Of a stretch of DNA of 31,159 nucleotides, positions 5,796 through 14,030 are shown in pieces (position 1 is the first letter of the stretch; every line of letters begins with the position of its first letter). The notes under the pieces were generated by a model. The model had not been told where the DNA came from, ran no database searches, and saw only the letters and a list, made by a program, of their open reading frames with translations. A program made the translations under genes and the position numbers. This DNA comes from an uncultured Clostridia bacterium (GTDB taxonomy: Bacteria; Bacillota; Clostridia; Christensenellales; Aristaeellaceae), in assembly GCA_934615235.1 (NCBI GenBank), contig CAKTTL010000026.1:1-31159 (forward strand), read 5' to 3'.

Positions 5796-7904
5796 TTGTC
5801 CACACCGGGGATGACTGTACGAAAGCGGCTGATATGGCTTGCGGCGGTTATCACGGTTCTTTTTTTGAGCGTGATTATCCGAGTTGGGAAGCTGACGATT
5901 GTGGACGCGGAAACACTGACCCGACGCGGCCAGGCGCAATGGACGCGCACAGGCGCGGTAACGGCTGAGCGCGGCTCGATTCTGGACTCGCAGGGCGGCG
6001 TGCTGGCAAAGAACGCGACGGCGTATATCGTCTCCGTTTCGCCGCGCAACGTCAGGGACGAAGACGCGCTGTGCGACCTGCTCTGTCCCCTGCTCAACCT
6101 GGAACGGGAAACGGTAAAAACAAAGCTGAAAAACAGGAACTACGCAACCGTTACGCTCAAGCGGCAGGTAACGCGCGACGTGGTGGACGCGATTCGCGAT
6201 CTGGCGCAGGAGCAGCCCTCCGCGCTTTCCGGCGTAACGTTTGAGCAGGACAGCGTGCGCTTTTATCCCGGCGGCGATTCGCTCTCCCACGTGCTGGGGC
6301 TGACGAACATCGACGGGCAGGGGCAATCCGGCCTCGAGCAGCAGTACGACGCATATCTGGCGGGCACGCCGGGACGCATCGTCACCGAGGTGGACGCGAA
6401 AAGCCGCGCCCTGCCGGACGGGAAGAGCGAGTTTATCCCCGCCGAGCGCGGCGCGGACATAAAGCTCACCATCAACGGCGCGGTGCAGGCCATCTGCGAG
6501 CGCACGATGCGCGAATGTCTGGCCGTCAACAACGCCAGGCGCGTCATGGCGCTGGCGATGGAGCCGGATACGGGGCGCATCCTCGCCGTCGCGATTCAGC
6601 CGTCGATGGATCTGAACGACCCGCCGCGCGGAGAGCTGGACGCGCTGCAGGACGGCATGCGCATTCAGGCCATTTCGGATGTGTACGAGCCCGGCTCGAC
6701 ATTTAAGGTAATTACCGCCGCGGCCGCGCTCGATACGGGCGTAACGAACCCGTCGGAAGGATTTTACTGCTCCGGCAGCATCATCGTCGACGGCGACCGT
6801 ATCCGTTGCTGGAAAAACTCGCACGGCTCCGAGACCATGCGCGAAGCGCTGATGAACTCCTGCAACCCCGTCTTCACCGAGCTGGCGCTGCGCGTGGGCA
6901 CGGACAGGCTCTACCAGTATTTCAGCGCGTTCGGGCTGGGCAGAAAAACGGGCGTCGATCTGCCGGGCGAAAGCGCCGGCCTGCTCATCGCCCGCAAGTA
7001 CGTCAAAAACGTCGACCTGGCGCGCATCGGCTTCGGGCAGAGCGTCACGGTAACGCCGCTGCAGATGCTGACCGCGGTCAGCGCGATCGTCAACGGCGGA
7101 AACCTCATGCGCCCCTACCTCGTGGAGGACGTAATCGACGCGGACGGCACGGTTTTGAAGCATACGGACCCGCAGGTGGCGGCCCATCCCATTTCGGCGG
7201 AGACAAGCGCGACGATGCGCGAGCTGATGGAAGCCGTCGTGGCGGACGGTGGCGGCAGAAACGCGCAGGCGGCCGGATACCGCGTCGGCGGAAAAACCGG
7301 CACGGCGCAGGTCTACAAAAACGGCCGCGTCTCGCACGACGTACACATCGGTTCATTCGTCGGATTCGCACCGGTGGACGATCCGAAAATCGCGGTGCTG
7401 GTCATCGTCGACGAGGCTCAGGTTGCCGTCGATTATGGCGGAACGACCGCCGCGCCGTTCGCCGGGCAGATTCTCGCCGAATCGCTGCAGGCGATGGGCG
7501 TCGAGCCGACGGAAAGCACCGAGCGTGAAACGGTCGCCGTGCCCTCGCTGAAGGGGCTGACGACGGCGGAAGCGGCAAAGCTTCTCAAGGAAGCGGGCCT
7601 GCGCTACGTAACCGACGGCGAGGAGCAGTACGTCCTCGACCAGCTGCCGGCCGAAGGCGCGCAGGTTTACAGGGATTCGCTGGTGATGCTGTACGTATCG
7701 CAGAACCCGCCGCCACAGGCGGAAGAATTCGTCGCCGTTCCGGACGTTACGGGCATGAGCATCGCCGAGGCGAACCGCCTTTTGACATCCCGCCATCTTT
7801 CGCTTACAATAAAAGGGAGCGGTCTTGCGCGGGAACAGTCGCCGCAGGCAGGAACTTTCGTCTCTCCCGGCGAAACAATACAGGTAACTTTTACCACGCG
7901 ATAA
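5796..7904 (+). CDS. Class B penicillin-binding protein (transpeptidase) with PASTA domains
   Basis: A 702-residue monofunctional transpeptidase. Order: a short cytoplasmic N-terminus and a membrane anchor (about 11-30), a dimerisation/pedestal domain beginning with RGSILDSQGG (59-68), a transpeptidase domain with STFK (S301 nucleophile, K304), SCN (355-357) and KTGT (500-503), and then two PASTA domains (about 580-636 and 646-702). It crosslinks peptidoglycan outside the membrane together with the SEDS protein encoded later in the cluster. Position and PASTA domains match SpoVD or PBP2x-type division PBPs. Whether it serves septation, spore cortex or both cannot be told, so no symbol is given. 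The start is TTG, 8 bases after AAGGAGG; the next in-frame ATG (5811) is too far from the site. Confidence 0.92.
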   Translation: MSTPGMTVRKRLIWLAAVITVLFLSVIIRVGKLTIVDAETLTRRGQAQWTRTGAVTAERGSILDSQGGVLAKNATAYIVSVSPRNVRDEDALCDLLCPLLNLERETVKTKLKNRNYATVTLKRQVTRDVVDAIRDLAQEQPSALSGVTFEQDSVRFYPGGDSLSHVLGLTNIDGQGQSGLEQQYDAYLAGTPGRIVTEVDAKSRALPDGKSEFIPAERGADIKLTINGAVQAICERTMRECLAVNNARRVMALAMEPDTGRILAVAIQPSMDLNDPPRGELDALQDGMRIQAISDVYEPGSTFKVITAAAALDTGVTNPSEGFYCSGSIIVDGDRIRCWKNSHGSETMREALMNSCNPVFTELALRVGTDRLYQYFSAFGLGRKTGVDLPGESAGLLIARKYVKNVDLARIGFGQSVTVTPLQMLTAVSAIVNGGNLMRPYLVEDVIDADGTVLKHTDPQVAAHPISAETSATMRELMEAVVADGGGRNAQAAGYRVGGKTGTAQVYKNGRVSHDVHIGSFVGFAPVDDPKIAVLVIVDEAQVAVDYGGTTAAPFAGQILAESLQAMGVEPTESTERETVAVPSLKGLTTAEAAKLLKEAGLRYVTDGEEQYVLDQLPAEGAQVYRDSLVMLYVSQNPPPQAEEFVAVPDVTGMSIAEANRLLTSRHLSLTIKGSGLAREQSPQAGTFVSPGETIQVTFTTR

Positions 7905-7960
7905 TCAAGCGCATGGCATTCCACGGCGCGAAAGCGCCCCTGAAACCCGGAGGATATCTC

Positions 7961-9445
7961 ATGAAACTTCGCGAACTGGCGGGCGCCGCCCCAAACCTGA
8001 TCGGCCTTTCCGGCGACGGAGACGTTGAGATTCGCGCGCTTTGCGCGGATACCCGGCGCACGGCCGACCTGCAGGGCAGCCTGTTTTTCTGCATTTCCGG
8101 CGCAAACTTTGACGGCAACAAGTTCGCCCGCATCGCCGCGGAAGGCGGCGCGGTGGCGCTGGCCGTCGAGCATCTGCTGCCGGAGATCGACCTGCCGCAG
8201 GTGCAGGTCAACAATATCCGCGTAGCAATGGCGTATATCGCCGCCGCCTTCTACGGCAACCCGGCCAAATCCATGCGCATGTTCGCCGTGACCGGCACGA
8301 AAGGCAAAACGACGACGACGTATCTGGTCAAGAGCGTGCTGGAAAGAATGGGGCTGAAGGCCGGGCTGATCGGCACCATCGGCAACATGATCGGCGAAAA
8401 GGTTCTCAAATCGACTCTCACCACGCCCGATCCGCTCGATCTGCATCAGGTGCTCGCCGAAATGCGCGACGAGGGCGTGCAGGCCGTCGTCATGGAAGCC
8501 TCCGCCCACGCGATGGACATGCACCGGCTGGACGGTATCGTCTTTGAAGGCGTCGCCTACACCAACCTCTCGCAGGACCATCTCGACTATTTCCACACGA
8601 TGGAAAATTACGCCGCGGCCAAGAAGAAGCTCTTCAGTCCCTACTACACGAAGAACTGCGCCTTCAACGCCGACGACGACATGACGCCTTTCATGATGGA
8701 AGGCGTAACGCTCCCCTACGTCACCTTCGGCATCAGCGCCGACTGCGATATTTACGCGCGCGATATCGAAATCGCCGAGGAGGGCGTTTCCTTCATGATG
8801 CGCCTGCGCGGCGGGCTGGAAACGCACGTGAACCTGAAGATGACCGGCATGTTCAACGTCTACAACGCGATGACCGCCGCGGCGCTCGGAATGATCGCGG
8901 GCGCGACGATGGACGAAATCCGCGCGGGGCTCGAAGCCGTCCGCTCGGTGCCCGGCCGCGCCGAAATGCTCGACACCGACACGCCTTATAAAGTGATTCT
9001 CGACTACTCGCACGCCCCGGCGGCGCTGGAAAACATCCTGAGCATGGTGCGCGAATTCGCGAAAAACCGCGTGATCGCGCTGTTCGGCTGCGGCGGCGAC
9101 CGCGACCGCGAAAAGCGGCCCATCATGGGCGCGATCGGCGGCAGGATGGCGGATTTCTGCATCCTCACCAGCGACAACGCGCGCAGCGAAGATCCGTACG
9201 CGATTCTCGAAATGGTCGAGGAAGGCATCCGCCCCACCGGCGGCGCGTATTGCGTGATCGAAAACCGGCGCGACGCGATCCGCAAGGCGCTTGAAATGGC
9301 CGAGCCCGGCGACGTCGTGGTACTGGCCGGCAAAGGACACGAAACGTATCAGGAAGTCAGGGGCGTGAAACGCCCGTTCGACGAAAAGAAGATCGTCGCC
9401 GAACTGCTCGAGGAAATGAAGAGGGAACAAAAGACGGAGGAATAA
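7961..9445 (+). CDS. murE: UDP-MurNAc-tripeptide ligase MurE
   Basis: A 494-residue Mur ligase that adds the third amino acid to UDP-MurNAc-L-Ala-D-Glu in the cytoplasm. Seen: the ATP loop TGTKGKTTTT (111-120), the carbamylated-lysine region YAAAKKKLF (K221), and the C-terminal substrate motif TSDNARSEDP (403-412). The arginine of the canonical DNPR motif, which recognises meso-diaminopimelate, is kept, but the proline is alanine. I therefore infer a DAP-type cell wall, with less certainty than with DNPR. The start ATG at 7961 has CGGAGG upstream; the frame is open from 7913 but without a ribosome site. It is followed after three bases by mraY. Confidence 0.93.
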   Translation: MKLRELAGAAPNLIGLSGDGDVEIRALCADTRRTADLQGSLFFCISGANFDGNKFARIAAEGGAVALAVEHLLPEIDLPQVQVNNIRVAMAYIAAAFYGNPAKSMRMFAVTGTKGKTTTTYLVKSVLERMGLKAGLIGTIGNMIGEKVLKSTLTTPDPLDLHQVLAEMRDEGVQAVVMEASAHAMDMHRLDGIVFEGVAYTNLSQDHLDYFHTMENYAAAKKKLFSPYYTKNCAFNADDDMTPFMMEGVTLPYVTFGISADCDIYARDIEIAEEGVSFMMRLRGGLETHVNLKMTGMFNVYNAMTAAALGMIAGATMDEIRAGLEAVRSVPGRAEMLDTDTPYKVILDYSHAPAALENILSMVREFAKNRVIALFGCGGDRDREKRPIMGAIGGRMADFCILTSDNARSEDPYAILEMVEEGIRPTGGAYCVIENRRDAIRKALEMAEPGDVVVLAGKGHETYQEVRGVKRPFDEKKIVAELLEEMKREQKTEE

Positions 9446-9448
9446 CCC

Positions 9449-10459
9449 ATGCAAAGGATGGTTTGGGCCGTATTGATCGGCTTTGCGGCGGCGCTTGCCG
9501 TCGGTCCCTGGACGATTCGCGAGCTGCGCAAGCTCAAGGCGGGACAGAATATATACGAGCTCGCGCCGGAATCGCACAAGTCCAAGCAGGGCACGCCCAC
9601 GATGGGCGGTCTCGCCTTCGCGGCGCTGGCGCTGCTGATCGGCTTCGCGCTGCGCACCGGCCCGTTCGATATCAAAACCGATATGCCCTTCGCGCTGGCG
9701 GTTTTCGCCCTGATGAACATGGCGCTCGGCTTCACGGATGATTTCACCAAGCTGCGCATGAAGCATAATCAGGGCCTGACGGAAAAGCAGAAGCTTGCCG
9801 CGCAGTTCATCATTGCGGCGCTCTTCTCCGTTTACTGCTACATGCATCCGGACGTCGGCTCGACCATCTATATCCCGTTTTTCAAAACGGAGTGGGATCT
9901 GGGCTGGTTCTACATCCCGGCAATGATGTTCGTCATCATCTGCACCACCAACGGCTGCAACCTGCTCGACGGGCTGGACGGCCTGTGCGGCGGCGTTTCA
10001 AGCGTCGGCATGGCGACGTTCGCGGTGCTGGCGCTGCTGTTTGCCTCTGCCGCGCAGAGCGCGGCCCTGCAGACGAACCTGCTCAACGTGGGCGTTCTCT
10101 GCGCCGCGTTGTGCGGCTCGCTCCTGGGGTATCTCCGCTTTAACCTGCACCCGGCGCAGGTGATGATGGGCGATACCGGCTCGATGTTCCTGGGCGGCAT
10201 GTGCGTCGGCACGGCGATGCTGATGCGTCAGCCGCTGCTCATCCTGCTCATCGGCGGCGCGTACGCGGCAAGTCTGCTTTCCGTGTTCCTGCAGCGCATG
10301 TACTTCAAGGCTACGCACGGCAAGCGAATCTTCAAGATGTCGCCGCTGCATCACCACTTCGAACTGTGCGGCGTGCCGGAAACGCGCATCGTCTCGATGT
10401 ACGTCATCGCCTCGGTGCTCCTTTGCCTGCTGGCGCTTCTGGGCGTTACGGGCGCATAA
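9449..10459 (+). CDS. mraY: Phospho-MurNAc-pentapeptide transferase MraY
   Basis: A 336-residue polytopic membrane enzyme that transfers phospho-MurNAc-pentapeptide to undecaprenyl phosphate, making lipid I. Signatures in order: KQGTPTMGG (46-54), the Mg-binding aspartates FTDDFTKL (95-102; D97, D98), TNGCNLLDGLDGL (167-179), MMGDTGSMFLGG (239-250) and the HHHFE loop (301-305). About ten hydrophobic segments are visible. Length is within the family's usual range. The ribosome site lies in the last codons of murE, three bases separate the genes, and the two are probably translated together. Confidence 0.95.
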   Translation: MQRMVWAVLIGFAAALAVGPWTIRELRKLKAGQNIYELAPESHKSKQGTPTMGGLAFAALALLIGFALRTGPFDIKTDMPFALAVFALMNMALGFTDDFTKLRMKHNQGLTEKQKLAAQFIIAALFSVYCYMHPDVGSTIYIPFFKTEWDLGWFYIPAMMFVIICTTNGCNLLDGLDGLCGGVSSVGMATFAVLALLFASAAQSAALQTNLLNVGVLCAALCGSLLGYLRFNLHPAQVMMGDTGSMFLGGMCVGTAMLMRQPLLILLIGGAYAASLLSVFLQRMYFKATHGKRIFKMSPLHHHFELCGVPETRIVSMYVIASVLLCLLALLGVTGA

Positions 10460-10489
10460 AAAACTACGGTAAAATTACAGGAGGACAGA

Positions 10490-11839
10490 ATGGACGAAAG
10501 CCTGAAGAACAAAAGAGTTCTGGTTGTTGGCATGGCGCGCAGCGGTCTGGCCGCGGCGAAGCTGCTCTGTCAGCTCGGCGCGACCGCTGTGCTCAGCGAT
10601 AACAAAACGGAAATCGACGGCATCGACGAGCTCGTAAAGCTCGGCTGCGAAGCGCGCCTGGGCGAACCGGCCGAAAGCCTGGTCGAAGGCTGCGACGCGG
10701 TTGTCGTCAGCCCCGCGGTGTGGTATAACGCGCCGGTTATTCTAAAGGCGCAGGAGCTCGGCGTACCCGTGATGAGCGAGTTGGATTTTGCCTTCCGCCA
10801 TTGTCCGGGCAACAAGTTCGCCATTTCCGGCACGAACGGCAAAACCACGACGGTGACGCTCGTGGCCGAAATGCTCCGCAACGCCGGACGCAACGCGTTT
10901 ACGGCAGGCAATATCGGCATCCCGCTCTCGCACGTGGCGCTGGAAGCGCGCCCCGGCGACGATATCGTGATTGAAGTTTCCAGCTTCCAGATGGAAATGA
11001 CGAGCGAATTCCATCCGCACGGCGCGATCTTGACCAATCTCACGCCCGATCACCTCAACCGTCACGGCACCATGGAGGTCTACGGCGCGCTGAAAGCGCG
11101 TATGGTAGCCAAGATGGATGCGAACGACTTCTTCGTCTACAACGCGGACGACGCGTTCTGCGTCCGAACCGCCGAAGCCTGCAAGGCGCGCAAGGTGCCT
11201 TTTTCCCGCACGCAGAAGCTGAAAAACGGCGCGTACGTGCAGGACGGTCAGGTCATTGTCGGCGGCCGGGCGCTTTGCGCCGCAGAAGAAATCCGCATCC
11301 CCGGCCCGCACAATCTCGAAAACGCGCTGGCTGCCTCGGCGCTGGCGGCGGAAGCGGGCGTACCGCTGGCCGTCATTCGCCACACGCTGCGCACGTTTGC
11401 CGGCGTAGAGCATCGGATGGAGTTCACGCGCGAGCTGGACGGCGTTCGCTGGATCAACGACAGCAAGGGCACGAACCCCGAGGCAACCATGCGCGGCGTG
11501 GAAGGCATGGCGGCGCCGACCGTGCTCATCCTCGGCGGCAGCGAAAAGGGCACGCCGTTCGACGCGCTGGCGCAGGCCATCGTCGCCAATGCGAATATCC
11601 GCAAGATTATCACCATCGGCGCGACGGCGGAGAAAATCGAAACGGCGCTGCGCGCCGCCGGTTTTACCGACGTCACTCCCTGCGGTTCGGATTTCAACCT
11701 CGCGATTGAAACCTGCCGCAAGTTGGCGCAGCCCGGCTGGACGGTGCTTTTCTCCCCCGCGTGCGCGAGCTTCGATATGTTCAGCGATTACGAAGCGCGC
11801 GGCCGAATTTTTAAGGAGCTCGTCAACAAGCTCGATTAA
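10490..11839 (+). CDS. murD: UDP-MurNAc-L-alanine:D-glutamate ligase MurD
   Basis: A 449-residue cytoplasmic Mur ligase that adds D-glutamate to UDP-MurNAc-L-Ala. The N-terminal Rossmann-like UDP-binding part begins VLVVGMARSGLAAAKLL (10-26). The ATP loop SGTNGKTTTV is at 113-122. The middle domain has NLTPDHLNRHG and the C-terminal domain DSKGTNPEA, both family landmarks. AGGAGG is 7 bases before the ATG. It lies 30 bases after mraY and 12 bases before ftsW, in the standard dcw order. Length is normal and nothing is missing. Confidence 0.95.
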   Translation: MDESLKNKRVLVVGMARSGLAAAKLLCQLGATAVLSDNKTEIDGIDELVKLGCEARLGEPAESLVEGCDAVVVSPAVWYNAPVILKAQELGVPVMSELDFAFRHCPGNKFAISGTNGKTTTVTLVAEMLRNAGRNAFTAGNIGIPLSHVALEARPGDDIVIEVSSFQMEMTSEFHPHGAILTNLTPDHLNRHGTMEVYGALKARMVAKMDANDFFVYNADDAFCVRTAEACKARKVPFSRTQKLKNGAYVQDGQVIVGGRALCAAEEIRIPGPHNLENALAASALAAEAGVPLAVIRHTLRTFAGVEHRMEFTRELDGVRWINDSKGTNPEATMRGVEGMAAPTVLILGGSEKGTPFDALAQAIVANANIRKIITIGATAEKIETALRAAGFTDVTPCGSDFNLAIETCRKLAQPGWTVLFSPACASFDMFSDYEARGRIFKELVNKLD

Positions 11840-11851
11840 CAGGAGTCTAAA

Positions 11852-13000
11852 ATGAACACAGCCCTGTCGCTGAACAAAAGAGGCAAGGCACAAAAGAGAA
11901 CCGGCGGGCGCATCGATATGCGCGTGCTGGTTCTTTTAATTTTGCTGCTGCTGACGGGGCTGGTGAGCCTTTTCAGCGCGAGCTATTATAATTTTCAAGA
12001 TTCAGGCGACGCGTTCGCCAAGGTGCGTCAGCAGCTGGCGGGCATTGCGCTCGGCTCGGCCGCGCTGGCGCTGCTCTGCCGCGTGGATTATCATTTCTAC
12101 AAGCGCCCCGCCGTGGTGCTTGCGATGCTGGCCGCCAGCGCGCTGCTTTTAACGCTTGTGTGCATTCCCGGCATCGGCGTGCTGGCGAACGGCTCCCGCC
12201 GCTGGCTGCGCGTGGGCGGAATGTCGTTTCAGCCCTCCGAGGTGGCGAAGTTTGCGATGGTCGTCTTCATGGCCAACGCGCTGGACAACAAGGGCGCGCG
12301 CATCCGCAGCTTCTGGGGGCTTATTCCCCCGCTGATCATCCCCGGCGCGATGTTCCTGCTCATTTTGCAGCAGCCGAACCTCTCCACGGCAGGCAGCATC
12401 CTGATCGTCGCGTTCGTCATGGTTGCCGTCGCGGGGGCGCGCGTGCGCCATCTAACGCTGATGGGCGTGGCCGGACTCGCGCTCGGCGCGTTCTACGCCT
12501 GGAGCGAGCCGTATCGCCGCGAGCGGCTGCTTTCCTTCCGCGATCCGTTCAAGCTCATGAGCGACGAAGGCTACCAGCTTTCGCAATCGCTCATCGCAAT
12601 CGGTTCAGGCGGGCTTTTCGGCATGGGGCTCGGGCAGGGCCGTCAGAAAACAGCCTATCTCCCCTATCCGGAATCGGATTTCATCTTCGCCTCCATCGCC
12701 GAAGATTTCGGGCTTTTCGGCTGCATTGCGGTCATCGCATTATTTGTGCTGTTCGTTTACGCGGGGATTCGCGTCGCGCTGCGCTGTCCGGATCGATTCG
12801 GCTGTCTTCTGGCGGCCGGCATCACCGCGATGATCGGCGTACAGGCGTTTCTCAATATGGGCGTTGTCGTCGGGCTTTTGCCCACAACCGGCCTGCCTCT
12901 TCCCTTCTTCAGCGCAGGCGGCACGTCGGTGAGCATCTTCATGGCCGCGGTCGGGGTGCTGCTGAACATTTCAAGGTTCGACGAAATGAGAGTAAGATAA
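11852..13000 (+). CDS. SEDS-family peptidoglycan glycosyltransferase (FtsW/SpoVE type)
   Basis: A 382-residue SEDS polymerase with a basic cytoplasmic N-terminus and about ten membrane segments. Landmarks: NGSRRWLRVGGMSFQPSE (113-130), the loop PYPESDFIFA holding the aspartate expected to be essential (D276), and GLPLPFFSAGGTS near the end. It polymerises lipid II into glycan strands and would pair with the PASTA PBP of the same cluster. At 174-179 it reads QPNLST, where many homologues have QPDLGT. FtsW (division) and SpoVE (sporulation) cannot be told apart from sequence alone, so no symbol is assigned. AGGAG precedes the ATG. It is the last gene of the cluster; murG does not follow. Confidence 0.9.
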   Translation: MNTALSLNKRGKAQKRTGGRIDMRVLVLLILLLLTGLVSLFSASYYNFQDSGDAFAKVRQQLAGIALGSAALALLCRVDYHFYKRPAVVLAMLAASALLLTLVCIPGIGVLANGSRRWLRVGGMSFQPSEVAKFAMVVFMANALDNKGARIRSFWGLIPPLIIPGAMFLLILQQPNLSTAGSILIVAFVMVAVAGARVRHLTLMGVAGLALGAFYAWSEPYRRERLLSFRDPFKLMSDEGYQLSQSLIAIGSGGLFGMGLGQGRQKTAYLPYPESDFIFASIAEDFGLFGCIAVIALFVLFVYAGIRVALRCPDRFGCLLAAGITAMIGVQAFLNMGVVVGLLPTTGLPLPFFSAGGTSVSIFMAAVGVLLNISRFDEMRVR

Positions 13001-13008
13001 ATATTATC

Positions 13009-13049
13009 GCGAGGGAACCTTTCTTTCTGCGAAAGAAAGGTTCCCTCGC
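13009..13049. repeat. Perfect 19-bp inverted repeat after the ftsW-type gene
   Basis: The 19 bases from 13009 to 13027 (GCGAGGGAACC then TTTCTTTC) are the exact reverse complement of 13031-13049, with TGC as the loop. No T-run follows on + (the sequence goes on GCTCCCTCC), nor is there one on -. It is therefore not a standard intrinsic terminator, although the hairpin could stall polymerase or stabilise the mRNA end. It is followed six bases on by a second hairpin. Confidence 0.85.
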
Positions 13050-13054
13050 GCTCC

Positions 13055-13078
13055 CTCCAAAGAAAGCCGTCTTTGGAG
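13055..13078. repeat. Second inverted repeat next to it
   Basis: CTCCAAAG (13055-13062) and CTTTGGAG (13071-13078) form an 8-bp perfect stem with an 8-base loop. Together with the preceding 19-bp hairpin it makes a compact two-stem unit of 70 bp between the dcw cluster and rubrerythrin. I could not find a convincing rubrerythrin promoter in 13079-13144. Confidence 0.6.
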
Positions 13079-13161
13079 CGTTTGAAAATCGAGAAGCGGC
13101 GCATTTCATGGTTCGTCTTTGTGCAGAATATGTCCAGAAAACAAAAAGGAGGAAAACAGCA

Positions 13162-13683
13162 ATGGACATCAAAGGCACGCGGACGGAAAAGAATCTCTGG
13201 GCCGCGCTGAACGCCGAAAGCGCCGCACGCACGAAATACAATATCTGGGCCATGGCGCTTCGCGCCGCAGGACAGGAATCCCTCGCCCGCCTGTTCGAAG
13301 AAACCGCGCAGAACGAATTCGTCCACGCGCAGACGTGGTTTGCCGCGCTGGGCATTTCAACGGAAGCGGCAGCCGCTTTGGCGCAGGCCTCTGCAGGCGA
13401 ACACGAGGAATGGACGCGTGAATACACCGAATTCGAGCGCGTCGCACGCGAAGAGGGTTTCAAGCAGATCGCCGATCAATTTGCGCTGACGGCCAAAGTC
13501 GAGCTGGCGCATGAATCCCGCTTCCTGCAGGCTGCGCAGGCGCTTTCGGACAGCAGCGCGCACACTGCCGAGCATCCTACGCAATGGCGCTGCCAGAACT
13601 GCGGCCACACCTATATCGGCACGACCGCGCCCAAAATCTGTCCCCTTTGCGGCAAGCCCGAAGGCTGGTTCGAAAAGGGATAA
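13162..13683 (+). CDS. Rubrerythrin
   Basis: A 173-residue rubrerythrin. The N-terminal four-helix ferritin-like domain carries the diiron ligand pattern: E19 in NAESAARTKY, E52/H55 in NEFVHA, E80 and following, and E114/H117 in KVELAHESR. The C-terminal rubredoxin-like domain has CQNCGH (C144, C147) and CPLCGKP (C160, C163), which bind one iron. Rubrerythrin reduces hydrogen peroxide in the cytoplasm of anaerobes, which fits an anaerobic host. Start ATG at 13162 with AAAGGAGG ahead; the open frame further upstream is antisense/shadow sequence through the ftsW-type gene. It is monocistronic, flanked by repeats on both sides. Confidence 0.93.
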   Translation: MDIKGTRTEKNLWAALNAESAARTKYNIWAMALRAAGQESLARLFEETAQNEFVHAQTWFAALGISTEAAAALAQASAGEHEEWTREYTEFERVAREEGFKQIADQFALTAKVELAHESRFLQAAQALSDSSAHTAEHPTQWRCQNCGHTYIGTTAPKICPLCGKPEGWFEKG

Positions 13684-13720
13684 GGAACGTTTGGGAACGT
13701 TTGGGAACGTTTGGGAACGT
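13684..13720. repeat. Short tandem repeat, 10-bp unit
   Basis: Directly after the rubrerythrin stop the unit GGAACGTTTG is repeated three times head to tail, and a fourth copy, GGAACGTCGG, starts the 128-bp repeat. Such short arrays can change in copy number. It contains no gene. Confidence 0.85.
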
Positions 13721-14020
13721 CGGGGCTCCGCCCCGAACCCCGGCAGGAGGCAGTGCCTCCTGCACCTCCGCTTTCCCGGGGCCGCTTCGCGTCCCCGGGA
13801 TTTTTCGCGCCTGCGCTTCCTTCGGGCTGCTTACCTTGGGTGGAACGTCGGGACTCCGCCCCGAACCCCGGCAGGAGGCAATGCCTCCTGCACCTCCGCT
13901 TTCCCGGGGCCGCTTCGCGTCCCCGGGATTTTTTGCGTCCGCGTTTTCTTCGTGCTGCTTACCTTGGGAGGAACATCGGGACTCCGCACCTCAATTTCCC
14001 CGGGATTCTTCGTGCGTTTT
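13714..14020. repeat. 128-bp tandem repeat, two full copies and a decayed third
   Basis: Copies start at 13714, 13842 and 13970, exactly 128 bp apart. The first two are nearly identical; the third keeps the start and the CCCCGGGATTCTTCGTGCG-like end but has lost the middle. Each full copy has three hairpins: CGGGGC-TCC-GCCCCG (slightly changed in copy 2), the near-palindrome CAGGAGGCA/TGCCTCCTG, and TCCCGGGG/CCCCGGGA followed by a T-run. The last one could act as a terminator for rubrerythrin (13774-13805, and again at 13902-13934). 128 is not a multiple of three, so the open frames across it are not coding. The array runs to within 11 bases of the cas3 stop codon. Confidence 0.9.
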
Positions 14021-14030
14021 CACCGCGCGG

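Noticed and set aside
7667..9847. A 726-codon open frame on the - strand across murE
   Set aside because: It is antisense to murE and parts of its neighbours. Long antisense frames are expected at this GC content, and no protein family is recognisable.
13009..13049. The 19-bp inverted repeat as an intrinsic terminator
   Set aside because: No T-run follows on either strand, so it was listed as a repeat rather than a terminator.
13714..14020. The tandem repeat as a CRISPR array next to cas3
   Set aside because: Units are 128 bp, directly joined, and identical over their whole length. There are no short repeats alternating with unique spacers.
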